Assembly: GCA_016785955.1 (NCBI GenBank)
Contig: JAEUWH010000019.1
Location: 1 to 57,758, forward strand
Direction: 5' to 3'
From: Pseudobdellovibrionaceae bacterium
Lineage (GTDB): Bacteria > Bdellovibrionota > Bdellovibrionia > Bdellovibrionales > Bdellovibrionaceae
DNA length: 57,758 bases
The notes beneath the pieces are model-generated. The model saw only the letters and a list, made by a program, of their open reading frames with translations, was not told the DNA's origin and did not search any database. Shown here piece after piece: positions 1-8,341 of this stretch. The translations under genes were made by a program, and so were the position numbers. Positions within the stretch are counted from its first letter, which is position 1. Every line of letters starts with the position of its first letter.

Positions 1-81
1 CAACTTAGCTCAACAAAACATTTTTGGGAAACCCAATGGCAGGAAAAAATGGGAATCAATGCGAATATCAAACTTACTTTT

Positions 82-354
82 TTAGGAATTACTGTGGATC
101 AGGTCTAGATTTAAAATCCCAACACAATCGGAACGGTATCCTTGAGTCAGCAGTTCGCGCGTCTCCGAGTTTCTAAGTCTCGGAATAATTTCTTGTCTCA
201 CGATCATCCAAAATAAAGGCTCGCTGAAGGTCCCGCCCCCGCCATCTTTAGCCCCCTTCCCTCGAGGGGGAGATTGCGCAGTGACAGAAATGGCAGACAG
301 CACGATCAATATCGAGAACAAGAGAGATGTAATTAACTTTGAAGACTGTTTCAT
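82..354 (-). CDS. Small secreted Gly-rich protein, possibly truncated
   Basis: The 90-residue product starts with a clear Sec signal peptide (residues 1 to about 26, ending SVTA-Q). A charged, glycine-rich stretch KGAKDGGGG follows at about 33-41. The ATG at 354 has a strong ribosome site, AAGGAG, about 8 bases upstream. No catalytic motif is visible. It is divergent from the TIGR02147 regulator at 487. The same arrangement, with a glycine-rich secreted protein, recurs at 5412, whose product is about four times longer, so this one may be the N-terminal stub of a longer protein whose reading frame has decayed. Function is unknown. I am confident that it is exported and unsure that it is intact. 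Confidence 0.55.
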   Translation of the reverse strand: MKQSSKLITSLLFSILIVLSAISVTAQSPPRGKGAKDGGGGTFSEPLFWMIVRQEIIPRLRNSETRELLTQGYRSDCVGILNLDLIHSNS

Positions 355-442
355 AGCTTATCTCCTTATGGTTTCAATGCTCATGCCTTATTTATACGCA
401 ACAGATGGGACCGATTCCAGTCTTTGTTTGTTAATTGTTACT

Positions 443-471
443 AATAATATTAACAAATTGTTAATATTATT
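443..471. promoter_or_regulatory. 29-bp perfect palindrome upstream of a TIGR02147 gene
   Basis: Two perfect 14-base arms (443-456 and 458-471, AT-rich, with TTAACAA at the inner end) flank a single central base. The palindrome ends 15 bases before the ATG at 487 and lies in the divergent intergenic space. Its size and position suggest a dimer operator, probably for the regulator at 487 itself. A terminator is less likely because it is upstream of both flanking genes and has no GC-rich stem. Confidence 0.55.
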
Positions 472-486
472 GTAAACTGTATAAAT

Positions 487-1302
487 ATGGATGTTTTTTC
501 ATACGATGATTACCGCCTTCTGATCAAAGATAAGCTGTCTCTGCTGCCCAAATCTGGGCACGGGCAAGCCAAGCGCTTGGCTGAATATGTCGGCGTCAGC
601 ACAGCTTTTATCAGCCAAGTTTTATCGCACACTCGGCATCTAGCTCCCGAGCAAAATTTTTTAGTCACAGAGTTTCTGGGACTATCAGAAATGGAAACAC
701 GTTATTTTTTAAAACTAATGGAGTGGGAAAAATCAGGAAATCATAAACATAAAAAATGGCTTCGCAAAGCACTGGACTCTATCCGCGAGGAATCCAAAAA
801 AATTTCTAGTCGTATTCAATTTCAAAAAGTTCTAAGCGATGAAGAAAAAGCAATCTTTTATTCGGATTGGTATTACAGCGCTATCCGCATGCATTGTTCA
901 ATTGCGCCCAGATCACTCAATGATCTGGTTGCATTCCTCGGGCTCCCTCGTAGCGTTGTTACAAAATCCCTCCAGTTTTTGGCTAATTGCGGATTGATCA
1001 CATTAAAAGACGAGCTTTATGAAATCGGCTCCATGTCGACGCATGTTCATGCTGATTCCCCATGGGTGATGCTTCATCATTCCAATTGGAGAAAAAAGGC
1101 TCTTGAAAATGTGAAACTCCCAGCCACGGAAAAGGTTCATTACACTTCTCCGATGACTCTATCCCAAAGCGACGCCGAAAAAATTCAAGCCATGATCCAT
1201 AAAATGATCGAAGAGATCGGTACCATAGTCGACCCCTCACCCGCCGAACAGATTATGTGTTTGAATATTGATTGGTTTCGAGTCGGAAAATATTCCGAAT
1301 AG
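487..1302 (+). CDS. TIGR02147/DUF4423 family regulator
   Basis: This 271-residue protein has the layout of the TIGR02147 family. It begins with the typical MDVFSYDDYRLLIKDK segment and then has a helix-turn-helix at about residues 28-60 (AKRLAEYVGVSTAFISQVL). A helical DUF4423 region follows, with the FYSDWYYSAIRM segment and a second winged-helix-like part at about 135-170. Length and domain order match the family. Members are thought to be DNA-binding regulators, but their ligands are generally unknown. It is divergent from the small secreted protein at 82-354, and a 29-bp palindrome sits directly before its start, which suggests autoregulation and control of the neighbour. It resembles the products at 4444-5253 and 44051-44869. 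Confidence 0.85.
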   Translation: MDVFSYDDYRLLIKDKLSLLPKSGHGQAKRLAEYVGVSTAFISQVLSHTRHLAPEQNFLVTEFLGLSEMETRYFLKLMEWEKSGNHKHKKWLRKALDSIREESKKISSRIQFQKVLSDEEKAIFYSDWYYSAIRMHCSIAPRSLNDLVAFLGLPRSVVTKSLQFLANCGLITLKDELYEIGSMSTHVHADSPWVMLHHSNWRKKALENVKLPATEKVHYTSPMTLSQSDAEKIQAMIHKMIEEIGTIVDPSPAEQIMCLNIDWFRVGKYSE

Positions 1303-1391
1303 ACTCTACCGAGAATTTTCTGGGAATAAATCAAGCGGAAAGGTGATGACCGTTTTAGGAAGTAGGTCTGGGCTGACAGTATCTAAGTTTC

Positions 1392-3845
1392 CTATTTAAC
1401 CACATTCGCATCCACGGCTTTTTTTAAGGTATTTCGTTTAGAATCGATATTATTTAGAAAATTTCTATAAGCACAGACACGCTCTTTATGAGGTAGATCC
1501 GCAAATTGTGCGTAGCTCAGCTCCGACGAACCATACCTAATCGAAGCATTACCGCATTGCTTTTCACGGATATCTTTTGGAATCTCCGTTAGAGCCAGGG
1601 TTTGAATGCAAAAGTGGTCCTTGAGCGAGCTATCAATGTTCTCCGATAACCCTTTGTTAAATGATCGACCTTCTGTATCACTGCGATTTAAGAAATTTAC
1701 GGCGTTGTCTTTGTATAAGCCAAAGAATTTACTAAACGCTTCGATCTGGGCACCGCTGAGCGCGATCGCATTTTTCGCATCATTTTGGCGTTCATATGGC
1801 TTTTTAAGTTCGTAGACGCCTTCTAAAAAATCGTTGTACTGCATATATATTAAATCATGAATATCCTGTTTGTTTGCAACCGTGCCCGCCACTTTTTGGT
1901 TTTGGTGGTTGGCCACCGCCTGAGTGATTCTGGCCATATCTTCTTTAAAACCATGTGAATGATCCAGAAGGCGTGTCACTTTAGCATAAAGATCTTTTGT
2001 TTTTTCCTCGGGAATATCCGTGGTCGCGCTATCAATCTCGCGACCCAATGCCACTATTTCGTCGATTTGTGTACGCAAAGGGTTTAGTCTCAACAAACGT
2101 CCCCGTGAATTCTTGAAATCATCAGGAATAGAATCGAAAAAATCTTGAATATTTTCTAGGTGCTTCAGGGAACTCGACTGCCCGACATCATTTGTCAGAA
2201 AAGCCATTGTAAAATTCGAGATTTGATCGTCTTTGGGCAATACTCTGAATTTTTGCAAAATTGCCGATTTGTACGTTTCAGATCTTGATTTGATAATGTC
2301 CAGTCTTTCCGGAGACGTGAATGATTCGTACATTTTAAGCGCTTCCGGAATTTCCTTAATGATATCTTCACCCGCAAGCGCCGCCACCATATTTTTTCTC
2401 ACTGCGTTTTCCAGTTTCCCTGCTCCGGTACCACCATTTTCAGTTTGTAAATCATTAGCTCGTTTCAATCTCGGACTGGCGTTGATAGCTACCGCAAATT
2501 TTTGATAAAGATCGTTATATTCAGCTTCGCTATATATTAAGTTCAGAAATCCTTTTTCTTGTTCCGCCGTCGACATGCCTGACCGAATCTCCGTGATCGA
2601 AGCTTCCCCTAACGACACACCCGTAGCGGGATATCCAAAAATTTTTGTCCCAAAGGTATTAACCGCTGTGTATAGATTGGCTCGATCTTCTCTGCGTCGT
2701 GCTTCCGCCGACATTGAACGATCAGAAGACTTTGCACTTTCTTTTACCGTACTCAGGCCCGCCTCAAATGCCGCCGTCGCCGACATGAAAGTAGAATTTA
2801 CCTTTAAAGTTCGCGCCTGCTCTTCTGTATATGAAATTTTACTTCCTAAGTTCCGGGTCATCTCGTCCACCGCCTGCGAACTGGATTTTCCTTTTTCCAT
2901 GATCGCAAGTAACCGCCTCATCTCCGGAGAACATTTATCATCCTTACAAGGTCCCGCACTTAATTGCTGCAGTAACGCCTCTTGCCTAACCAAACGACAA
3001 TGCTGATTACCTAGCTGCTCGAGCGTACATGACAACCCCGTTACCAACATACTTTGATTGCTAGCTTCAAAGTCAACCCGCTTATCATCGTTATTCGCAT
3101 CACGAATATCAAAAATATTTTGAATCAATCGGCCAGCGAGAGTGATTCCGATACCTGCGGGGCTCGATGCGAAAAAGCCTGAAATTCCTAAAATGCCCGT
3201 TACAATCTGTCGTCTCAGCACCGGATGTTTTTTGTAGCAGTCCGAGTTTTTTCTTAAAGACGCCGCCATTTCGTTAGCGAGCGAATCTAGTTGCGAAATA
3301 CCGTCGATGTAGCGTTTTCTGTCTCGCGCACCACTTTCAACTTTGTTGCTCACTCTTAGACGGATCAACTCGGTACGCGCGCTTGACACCATGGCCTGCA
3401 GGGTCGATTCATCAGGAAACAACGCCCGATTGGGATGTCCCTGGGGAATTGTCTTTACGTACGCTAAATCCGCCAGCGCCTCTTCGATGATTAACTCGGT
3501 TTTTTTGATATCTTCCGTGGCACCGTAGTTATCAATTTGTTGTAAAACAGCGTCCAACTTGGGAAGTTGTCCAATAACGGCCAGTTCGGCCTGACACTCT
3601 TTTTCTTTGTCCGAAATTTTTTCCAACGACGAACGCAAGTTCGCCAACGAGGTGCGCACCGACTGGGTCGCGCTGCCACTCATGCTGTCACAGCGGAACG
3701 ACTCCAAAAGAATATTTCCCGCACTGTTACTCATGTTGGCAAAAGAAGTCGTACCTAAGCTGAAGGAAAGGAACACAACCAAATAGGCAGCATTGGTTGG
3801 TAATGACACATTGGTTGGTAATGACAGACAATTGCTAGTCATCAT
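1392..3845 (-). CDS. Large exported protein of unknown function (817 aa)
   Basis: The protein begins with a long polar n-region and a hydrophobic segment (AAYLVVFLSFSLGTTSFA, about residues 19-36), so it is probably exported. The rest is mostly polar, rich in Lys, Glu, Ser and Ala, and looks alpha-helical. Two hydrophobic patches near residues 215-240 (GILGISGFFASSPAGIGITL) could be a membrane or amphipathic segment. There are scattered cysteines and no enzymatic motif I recognise. Its ATG overlaps the stop of the upstream gene (ATGA), so it is translationally coupled to the 144-residue secreted protein at 3842-4276 and probably to the TIGR02147 gene at 4444. The n-region carries a perfect 18-bp tandem duplication (SLPTN twice). 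Function is not known. Confidence 0.8.
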   Translation of the reverse strand: MMTSNCLSLPTNVSLPTNAAYLVVFLSFSLGTTSFANMSNSAGNILLESFRCDSMSGSATQSVRTSLANLRSSLEKISDKEKECQAELAVIGQLPKLDAVLQQIDNYGATEDIKKTELIIEEALADLAYVKTIPQGHPNRALFPDESTLQAMVSSARTELIRLRVSNKVESGARDRKRYIDGISQLDSLANEMAASLRKNSDCYKKHPVLRRQIVTGILGISGFFASSPAGIGITLAGRLIQNIFDIRDANNDDKRVDFEASNQSMLVTGLSCTLEQLGNQHCRLVRQEALLQQLSAGPCKDDKCSPEMRRLLAIMEKGKSSSQAVDEMTRNLGSKISYTEEQARTLKVNSTFMSATAAFEAGLSTVKESAKSSDRSMSAEARRREDRANLYTAVNTFGTKIFGYPATGVSLGEASITEIRSGMSTAEQEKGFLNLIYSEAEYNDLYQKFAVAINASPRLKRANDLQTENGGTGAGKLENAVRKNMVAALAGEDIIKEIPEALKMYESFTSPERLDIIKSRSETYKSAILQKFRVLPKDDQISNFTMAFLTNDVGQSSSLKHLENIQDFFDSIPDDFKNSRGRLLRLNPLRTQIDEIVALGREIDSATTDIPEEKTKDLYAKVTRLLDHSHGFKEDMARITQAVANHQNQKVAGTVANKQDIHDLIYMQYNDFLEGVYELKKPYERQNDAKNAIALSGAQIEAFSKFFGLYKDNAVNFLNRSDTEGRSFNKGLSENIDSSLKDHFCIQTLALTEIPKDIREKQCGNASIRYGSSELSYAQFADLPHKERVCAYRNFLNNIDSKRNTLKKAVDANVVK
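3791..3826. repeat. 18-bp perfect tandem duplication in a signal-peptide coding region
   Basis: Two identical 18-base units (3791-3808, 3809-3826) lie inside the start of the 817-aa gene and duplicate a SLPTN-containing hexapeptide in frame. The unit contains GGTTGGTAATGACA, a 14-mer that also occurs at 10351 in an intergenic region. Confidence 0.85.
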
Positions 3846-4276
3846 AACGAGACAACCTTCTTGTTTTTTTGAACTAAACGAAGCTGGTTGAAATCAAAAG
3901 CACGTGTAGATTTTTTAGAAATACTTAGGTGACCACCCATAGTGGAATACACCTTTATGACGTCCGGGGTTTCGTAATAAAACAGACTACTGGTTTTATA
4001 TCTTTTTATTTTGACAGACTTGGCATCCACACCATCTTCTTTTGCCAGCTTAGTCACCGTTCGAATGGAAATTGGTTGATAATCCACGCCCAGAATAAGC
4101 GACTTTCCTTTACGAGAAGTGATAATGCCAATCTGGTGAGTACTGGAATGTGTCACCGCAAGATTCTCTGGTTGCTTAATTACAAGTTCGTAATGCTTTA
4201 ACATACGCGCACTTGTGGTGGCTGCCATAGCGTGGCTAAAAAATAATAATCCCGCGAGCAAACAACACATCTTCAT
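3842..4276 (-). CDS. Small secreted protein, operon partner of the 817-aa protein
   Basis: The 144-residue product has a classical signal peptide (MKMCCLLAGLLFFSHAMA, cleavage about 18-19). A basic, beta-rich-looking mature part of about 125 residues follows (KRYKTSSLFYYETPDVIKV, FDFNQLRLVQKNKKVVSL). No cysteines or catalytic motifs are visible in the mature part, and the family is not recognised. It lies in a tight minus-strand group between the TIGR02147 gene at 4444 and the 817-aa exported protein, whose start codon overlaps this stop by four bases. The coupling suggests that the two exported proteins act together, perhaps as an envelope or secreted complex. That is inference from arrangement only. 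Confidence 0.75.
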   Translation of the reverse strand: MKMCCLLAGLLFFSHAMAATTSARMLKHYELVIKQPENLAVTHSSTHQIGIITSRKGKSLILGVDYQPISIRTVTKLAKEDGVDAKSVKIKRYKTSSLFYYETPDVIKVYSTMGGHLSISKKSTRAFDFNQLRLVQKNKKVVSL

Positions 4277-4279
4277 ACT

Positions 4280-4465
4280 TCAATTGTACAAGGACATACG
4301 CGCTCTGCTAAATTGTTTTTTCCACTCTGGACTGAAGCCTATTGGATCGCGCTGATACTGACGCCACAATTTCGATGCTAAGTCTAGGAAAGTAAGCCTA
4401 AAAGCAAGCTCCAAAACACGCCCAAAGAGGAGAGACTCGAATATTATTTTTTCAGCCAATACCAA
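4280..4465 (-). CDS. Possible small ORF in a tight operon
   Basis: A 61-codon frame with a TTG start at 4465 overlaps the end of the TIGR02147 gene and stops 3 bases before the next gene. The peptide has a plausible amphipathic N-terminal half and a basic C-terminus (WRQYQRDPIGFSPEWKKQ). The only support is that it neatly fills the gap between two genes. There is no strong ribosome site and no recognised family. Confidence 0.25.
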   Translation of the reverse strand: MVLAEKIIFESLLFGRVLELAFRLTFLDLASKLWRQYQRDPIGFSPEWKKQFSRARMSLYN

Positions 4466-5253
4466 TCTATCAACAAACAGGCGACATCGGTTGGCTCCGA
4501 CTGTTTCACTTTATGTAGAGTCTTAGATACCGCCTCTAGCAATAGTTCGCGCACGGCCAGGAAATCTTTCTTACTGATCGAAACTGGTCCGGTGAATTGC
4601 AGTTCTTCCTCCGCAATGGATTCTGTTCTTTCGAGGCCCTTGATCCGCCAGTTGTGGTGATGCCGTGACAAGAAAGGAGATCCCCGCTCGACATGAACAT
4701 GCTGAGTACCCATGGTGTACAAACCATTTTTCTCCAGGCATAACTGGGTATCCACCAGAAAATTTAAAATACCCGCCACCTTCTCGCGCGATATTTGAAA
4801 ACGCTCGGCGATGTCGGCCAACGTTTGGCCCTCTCGAATCGAAGTCGACAACCAAATCGCGCAGTATAAATAACTCGAATAGAAAACTGATTTTTCATAA
4901 TCGCCCAGAATGCGATCCTGATTCACCCGTTCTTTAAGATTCAGCGATTCAATTTTTAATTTCTGTAATTTTTTAATGTAGTGATCTTTCAGGGGTTTCG
5001 TTCCAGATCGTTCGATTTTAAGTAGCGTCAAAAAATACTCGGTCTCAAGTTCATTTAGCCCAACAAACCGGGTCAGCAAAAGTCCATGCTCTTCTGTAAA
5101 GTCTTTCGTACCCGATAGGACTTGACTGATTTGCGAGGGATCGACGTTCAAATACTCGCCAATAGATTTGACTAAACCACGGCCTTTGCGAGGCTGGTTT
5201 TCGATAAAATTCTTTAAAAATAGCTTATAATCGTCAAATTCAAATACCTTCAT
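4444..5253 (-). CDS. TIGR02147/DUF4423 family regulator
   Basis: This 269-residue protein has the family N-terminus (MKVFEFDDYKLFLKNF), an HTH at about residues 28-58 (IGEYLNVDPSQISQVLSG) and the DUF4423 C-terminal region with VFYSSYLYCAIW. A further winged-helix-like part covers about 140-170. It is divergent from the secreted HExxH protein at 5412, with an inverted repeat in the shared promoter. It is co-directional and nearly contiguous with the two exported proteins downstream, so it may regulate both sides. It is closely similar in layout to the product at 487. Confidence 0.85.
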   Translation of the reverse strand: MKVFEFDDYKLFLKNFIENQPRKGRGLVKSIGEYLNVDPSQISQVLSGTKDFTEEHGLLLTRFVGLNELETEYFLTLLKIERSGTKPLKDHYIKKLQKLKIESLNLKERVNQDRILGDYEKSVFYSSYLYCAIWLSTSIREGQTLADIAERFQISREKVAGILNFLVDTQLCLEKNGLYTMGTQHVHVERGSPFLSRHHHNWRIKGLERTESIAEEELQFTGPVSISKKDFLAVRELLLEAVSKTLHKVKQSEPTDVACLLIDWYWLKK

Positions 5254-5281
5254 TCTTTAGACTTATCGACCACTTATCACA

Positions 5282-5305
5282 AAAACTGACCAAAAAATCA
5301 GTTTT
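5282..5305. promoter_or_regulatory. Inverted repeat in a divergent promoter
   Basis: AAAACTGA (5282-5289) and TCAGTTTT (5298-5305) form perfect 8-base arms separated by 8 bases. They lie 29 bases upstream of the TIGR02147 start at 5253 and about 110 bases upstream of the secreted-protein gene at 5412. This is a candidate operator, and the second family gene in the window to have a palindrome at its start. Confidence 0.45.
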
Positions 5306-5411
5306 ATTGCTGATTTCTGATGAAGTTTATATTTAGAACTTTAAAGCATTGCGTTAATTTAGCGTCATCAGCAGGAACTCTGCTTGCAAACTTTAACTTA
5401 TGGAGAACTCT

Positions 5412-6536
5412 ATGACACCTAAATCGATTATATTGAATACAACGTCACTTATTTTGACATTGTTAGCGCAATGGACATTCGCCCACACAGAAGTACCCCC
5501 CGGCCTAGGCTCAAGCCAAGCACAAGACCTGGTTTCCCAAATGTTACAAAAAGGCGGAGGAAAGGGAGGCGGCGGAGCCGGTACCGGCGGCGGAAATACT
5601 AAAGGCTCCCTACCTGTAGCACCTGATCAAGTTCAAAAGTTCATTATGGCATCTAAAAAACCGACGGTTTATATCTTCCGTCGGTTTGAAGTGATTTTTT
5701 CATCGCTCAACGTCGGAGACGACCTGCTGAACATGTACAACAAGCTCTATCGAAGTGAAAAAAATGTGTTTCAAGCTTTACAAGAAGCACAATTCCATAC
5801 CACACCAAATGGTCCTTGTATTGATAGCGACGGCGTTGAAAAGGAAGCCAGTGCTAAAGACTTCCCTGTAATTTGCTTCAACTTAAAGAAAATTTCTGAT
5901 CGGGTAAATTCGGATTCTGTTCAGTCTGAAATTCTAGCACTCGTAACCCACGAGGTTTCACACGGTGTCGGTACCGATGAGAGAGAAGCAGACCTTCTGC
6001 AAACGATGACGAAGGGATCTCTGGCTAATGATCCATATAATAAAATTCCGTCACTGGTTAATATCTACAAGTCAGCTATCGAGGACTTACAAGACACCTT
6101 AAACGAAATTTTAAAAACCTTACCACAGCTAAAGACACCAGAAATATGCGTCGGCATGACCATGTTGATGTCCAAAATTAGCGAGGCCAACAATCGTAAT
6201 ATGAATAGTATCTTCGATACCGAGAAAAATGGAATTGCCTTATCGGGATTGCGAGAGACTGAAATTATGATGGGGTCTATGCTACGAACTGTCGCCGGGA
6301 TGACTTATTGCCTGTCGTCTTTCCCAGAATATCAGAAAATTAGCCGGTTTTTTGGTGATCGTAAAGAAATGCCCATCAAAGAATTCTATTCAAAAATGTA
6401 CCCCTCCCAATCGAACATAATGATAGGCGTCCAAGATGGCAATATCCGCCACTTGAAAACCGGCGACACAGCGACTTTGAAACTGGAACTGCAGGACCTA
6501 CACACTGCCCTAACTGAAGTCTTGAACAAATTGTAA
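5412..6536 (+). CDS. Secreted Gly-rich protein with HExxH-type metal site
   Basis: The start at 5412 is preferred over the in-frame ATG at 5400 because GGAGAA lies 5 bases upstream of it. The 374-residue product has a signal peptide (about 1-24, ending TFA), then a glycine-rich linker (GGGKGGGGAGTGGG) and a long helical domain. The segment HEVSHGVGTDEREAD (about 180-194) holds an HExxH motif with acidic residues just after it, as in zinc metallopeptidases. The spacing to the third ligand is shorter than in M48 and does not match metzincins, so peptidase activity is inference. It is divergent from the TIGR02147 gene at 4444 and followed after 26 bases by another secreted-protein gene. Confidence 0.75.
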   Translation: MTPKSIILNTTSLILTLLAQWTFAHTEVPPGLGSSQAQDLVSQMLQKGGGKGGGGAGTGGGNTKGSLPVAPDQVQKFIMASKKPTVYIFRRFEVIFSSLNVGDDLLNMYNKLYRSEKNVFQALQEAQFHTTPNGPCIDSDGVEKEASAKDFPVICFNLKKISDRVNSDSVQSEILALVTHEVSHGVGTDEREADLLQTMTKGSLANDPYNKIPSLVNIYKSAIEDLQDTLNEILKTLPQLKTPEICVGMTMLMSKISEANNRNMNSIFDTEKNGIALSGLRETEIMMGSMLRTVAGMTYCLSSFPEYQKISRFFGDRKEMPIKEFYSKMYPSQSNIMIGVQDGNIRHLKTGDTATLKLELQDLHTALTEVLNKL

Positions 6537-6562
6537 ACTTGGAATGAATTAGGAGAATTTTT

Positions 6563-7138
6563 ATGAAAAGCATATTTTTAATACTTACGTTATTAGTTTT
6601 ATCACAAAGCGTTTCCGCGATCGCTTACTTCAAATGTTTTCCGAATGAAGGAAAATATAAAGGTTCAAGCGTCATCACGATGGGACCTGACGATATGGTC
6701 AGCCAGGACGCCGCCAATTTGATCTTGGCCAAACCAGAATTGTACGAAGCAAAAACACTTCGGTGTGAACGCTGGTTTCCACCGACTCCGGGATCCGCGG
6801 AGGATCTAGCGGGGAAAAAATGGAAATTTATCGGCGGAGGACTTGACAGCTGGTACCTTGTTTTCCAGAACCAACATCTGTTGCACATACAAGAGTGCGG
6901 CCAAGTCAAAATGATCCACAAATTCAAAGTCGAACAAGTAGGCACTCAATCATTCAAACTCACAGAAGATGGGATTGAGGGACAATGCAGTACTTGGTCC
7001 GTGCCTGGATTCAAAACCGGAAGTATCATTTCAACAACCGTCACGAATAACCATACCGAGGGTTGGCATCTGCTCATATCAGATTCACAACCAGGTGAAT
7101 CGACGAGTTTCACCAGCTTCTATAAACAAATTCCGTAA
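6563..7138 (+). CDS. Secreted protein of unknown function
   Basis: The 191-residue product starts after a good ribosome site (AGGAGAATTTTT) and has a signal peptide (about 1-19, ending VSA). The mature domain is beta-rich by appearance, with cysteines at CF, CERWF, CGQV and CSTW that could form disulphides in the periplasm or outside. A segment WKFIGGGLDSWYLVFQ and repeated polar strands suggest a lipocalin-like or small beta-barrel fold, but I cannot assign a family. It lies 26 bases downstream of the HExxH protein gene and is probably in the same transcript. A strong hairpin follows at 7191. Confidence 0.7.
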   Translation: MKSIFLILTLLVLSQSVSAIAYFKCFPNEGKYKGSSVITMGPDDMVSQDAANLILAKPELYEAKTLRCERWFPPTPGSAEDLAGKKWKFIGGGLDSWYLVFQNQHLLHIQECGQVKMIHKFKVEQVGTQSFKLTEDGIEGQCSTWSVPGFKTGSIISTTVTNNHTEGWHLLISDSQPGESTSFTSFYKQIP

Positions 7139-7190
7139 TTGTAAGCCCTCAACATAATGGCATAGAACCCATATCTGGAATACGTATACA

Positions 7191-7220
7191 GAGAAGCCAC
7201 ATAAGCCAATGTGGCTTCTC
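7191..7220. terminator. 10-bp perfect hairpin after secreted-protein genes
   Basis: GAGAAGCCAC (7191-7200) and GTGGCTTCTC (7211-7220) form a perfect 10-bp stem with a 10-base loop between the plus-strand pair ending at 7138 and the minus-strand regulator ending at 7358. No T-tract follows on either strand, so it is a transcript-end hairpin candidate rather than a textbook intrinsic terminator. Confidence 0.45.
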
Positions 7221-7357
7221 AATCAAAACGTATGTCCAGTCATTTTTAGAGGCGGGAAAATCATTTGCCGCCGTCGTCATCAAAGATGCAGATTTTATTG
7301 GTCTGGTTTTACTGATCTGGCCCAGTTGAGTGGACACTAAAACGGAAACAGGGCAAC

Positions 7358-7774
7358 TCACCCCAAAAACAATTTCGTAAGTATCATATTTAGTTCGTAG
7401 AAATCCATTTTTTCGACGATCCCCAAAAAAGAATCGCCGACATCTTTGGGCAAAGAGGGATTTAAAGACGATGTATGTAAAATAAATGATATAGAGCATT
7501 TTTTGTTCACAAGATAGTTAAGCACGTCAACACCACTTCCATCAGGCATTATATAATCCGAAATAATAACCTCAAAATCCCAATTGTTTTGCAGAATTTC
7601 AATGGCTCGATAACCGGACGTCGCAGAAATCAAACGAACATCAGAGAAATTATTATCGATTTCTTCGATCAACAATTCAATCACCCCTGGATCATCATCA
7701 ATCACTAAAATATTTGTTACCATCGCGTCACTTACTGTTGTCGCCTTGTTGCTTGTCGTCTTGTTGTTTATCAT
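7358..7774 (-). CDS. Receiver-only response regulator
   Basis: This is a single CheY-like receiver domain. Counting from the ATG at 7723, it has the acidic cluster DDD (9-11), the phosphoacceptor Asp in IISDYIMPDG (56), the Thr in ILHTSS (84) and the Lys in VEKMDF (105), so all key residues are present. There is no output domain. The frame extends upstream to an ATG at 7774 through a low-complexity Thr/Lys stretch. The 7723 start would place the first beta strand at the N-terminus, as usual, but neither start has a convincing ribosome site. It lies downstream of the XRE gene at 7838. Its partner kinase is unknown; the hybrid kinases at 15460 and 27998 are candidates only by being nearby. Confidence 0.85.
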   Translation of the reverse strand: MINNKTTSNKATTVSDAMVTNILVIDDDPGVIELLIEEIDNNFSDVRLISATSGYRAIEILQNNWDFEVIISDYIMPDGSGVDVLNYLVNKKCSISFILHTSSLNPSLPKDVGDSFLGIVEKMDFYELNMILTKLFLG

Positions 7775-7837
7775 TCCGCTGTTTATTACCCCACTGCTTA
7801 CCGATTCTCTGCTTACTATCTCTTCGTCTTTCCACGC

Positions 7838-8146
7838 TCATCGCTGGATTCTTCGAATATCTATTTCAAACCGACCACTCAGAATTTCCTCTAGATATAA
7901 TTTATTGCCTTTACCCTGAGGATCCTCACAACCAAACAATAAATAATACAGACTCACTCCAAAGTATTTGGCAATTTTAACCGCCTGAACAGGGTTAGGG
8001 GTTCGATTCGTCATCCAATCAGCAATCGTTGATTTAGGAACTCCCGTGCTTTGCGAAACCGAAAGCAAAGTTTCCCCACGCGTCTTCATCAGATCTCTCA
8101 GCACATCTTTAATTTTCAGTTCCTGCTCCATAAGTAAATCAATCAT
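7838..8146 (-). CDS. XRE-family HTH regulator
   Basis: The 102-residue protein carries a lambda-repressor-like HTH at about residues 20-75 (LLSVSQSTGVPKSTIADWM), then YFGVSLYYLLFG, typical of Cro/CI-type domains, and a short tail with no second domain. It is divergent from the S24 repressor at 8342. The 195-base gap holds three and a third copies of a 20-bp tandem repeat, so the pair resembles a two-repressor switch. The start at 8146 is likely but ATG 8131 is possible. No phage structural genes are nearby. Confidence 0.8.
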   Translation of the reverse strand: MIDLLMEQELKIKDVLRDLMKTRGETLLSVSQSTGVPKSTIADWMTNRTPNPVQAVKIAKYFGVSLYYLLFGCEDPQGKGNKLYLEEILSGRFEIDIRRIQR

Positions 8147-8180
8147 CTTACTTCGTCACTTTCCTGTTGAGGCCAGGTCC

Positions 8181-8246
8181 AACATCCAAGACAGGTTTCC
8201 AACATCCAAGACAGGTTTCCAACATCCAAGACAGGTTTCCAACATC
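8181..8246. repeat. 20-bp tandem repeat (3.3 copies) in a divergent repressor promoter
   Basis: Three identical 20-base units (8181-8200, 8201-8220, 8221-8240; each AACATCCAAG followed by ACAGGTTTCC) and a partial fourth (8241-8246) lie between the XRE gene and the S24 repressor gene. Perfect identity implies recent expansion or selection. The position suits a multi-site operator that one or both regulators bind cooperatively. There are no unique spacers, so it is not a CRISPR array. Confidence 0.85.
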
Positions 8247-8341
8247 ACGGAAAAAATATCTCCGCGTTCACTCTCTATTAAGGTGTTATTTTTATCCCTT
8301 ATAAGGGATATACGTCAAAAGAAAATCGCTTACGCTTAGAA

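Noticed and set aside
7720-7830. Low-complexity tract between the response regulator and XRE genes as a coding repeat
   Set aside because: The repeated CTTGTTG/CTGCTTAC-type pattern is irregular and probably only reflects the Thr/Lys-rich N-terminal extension or a non-coding leader.
8181-8246. CRISPR-like direct repeats
   Set aside because: The 20-base units are contiguous with no unique spacers and no cas genes are near.
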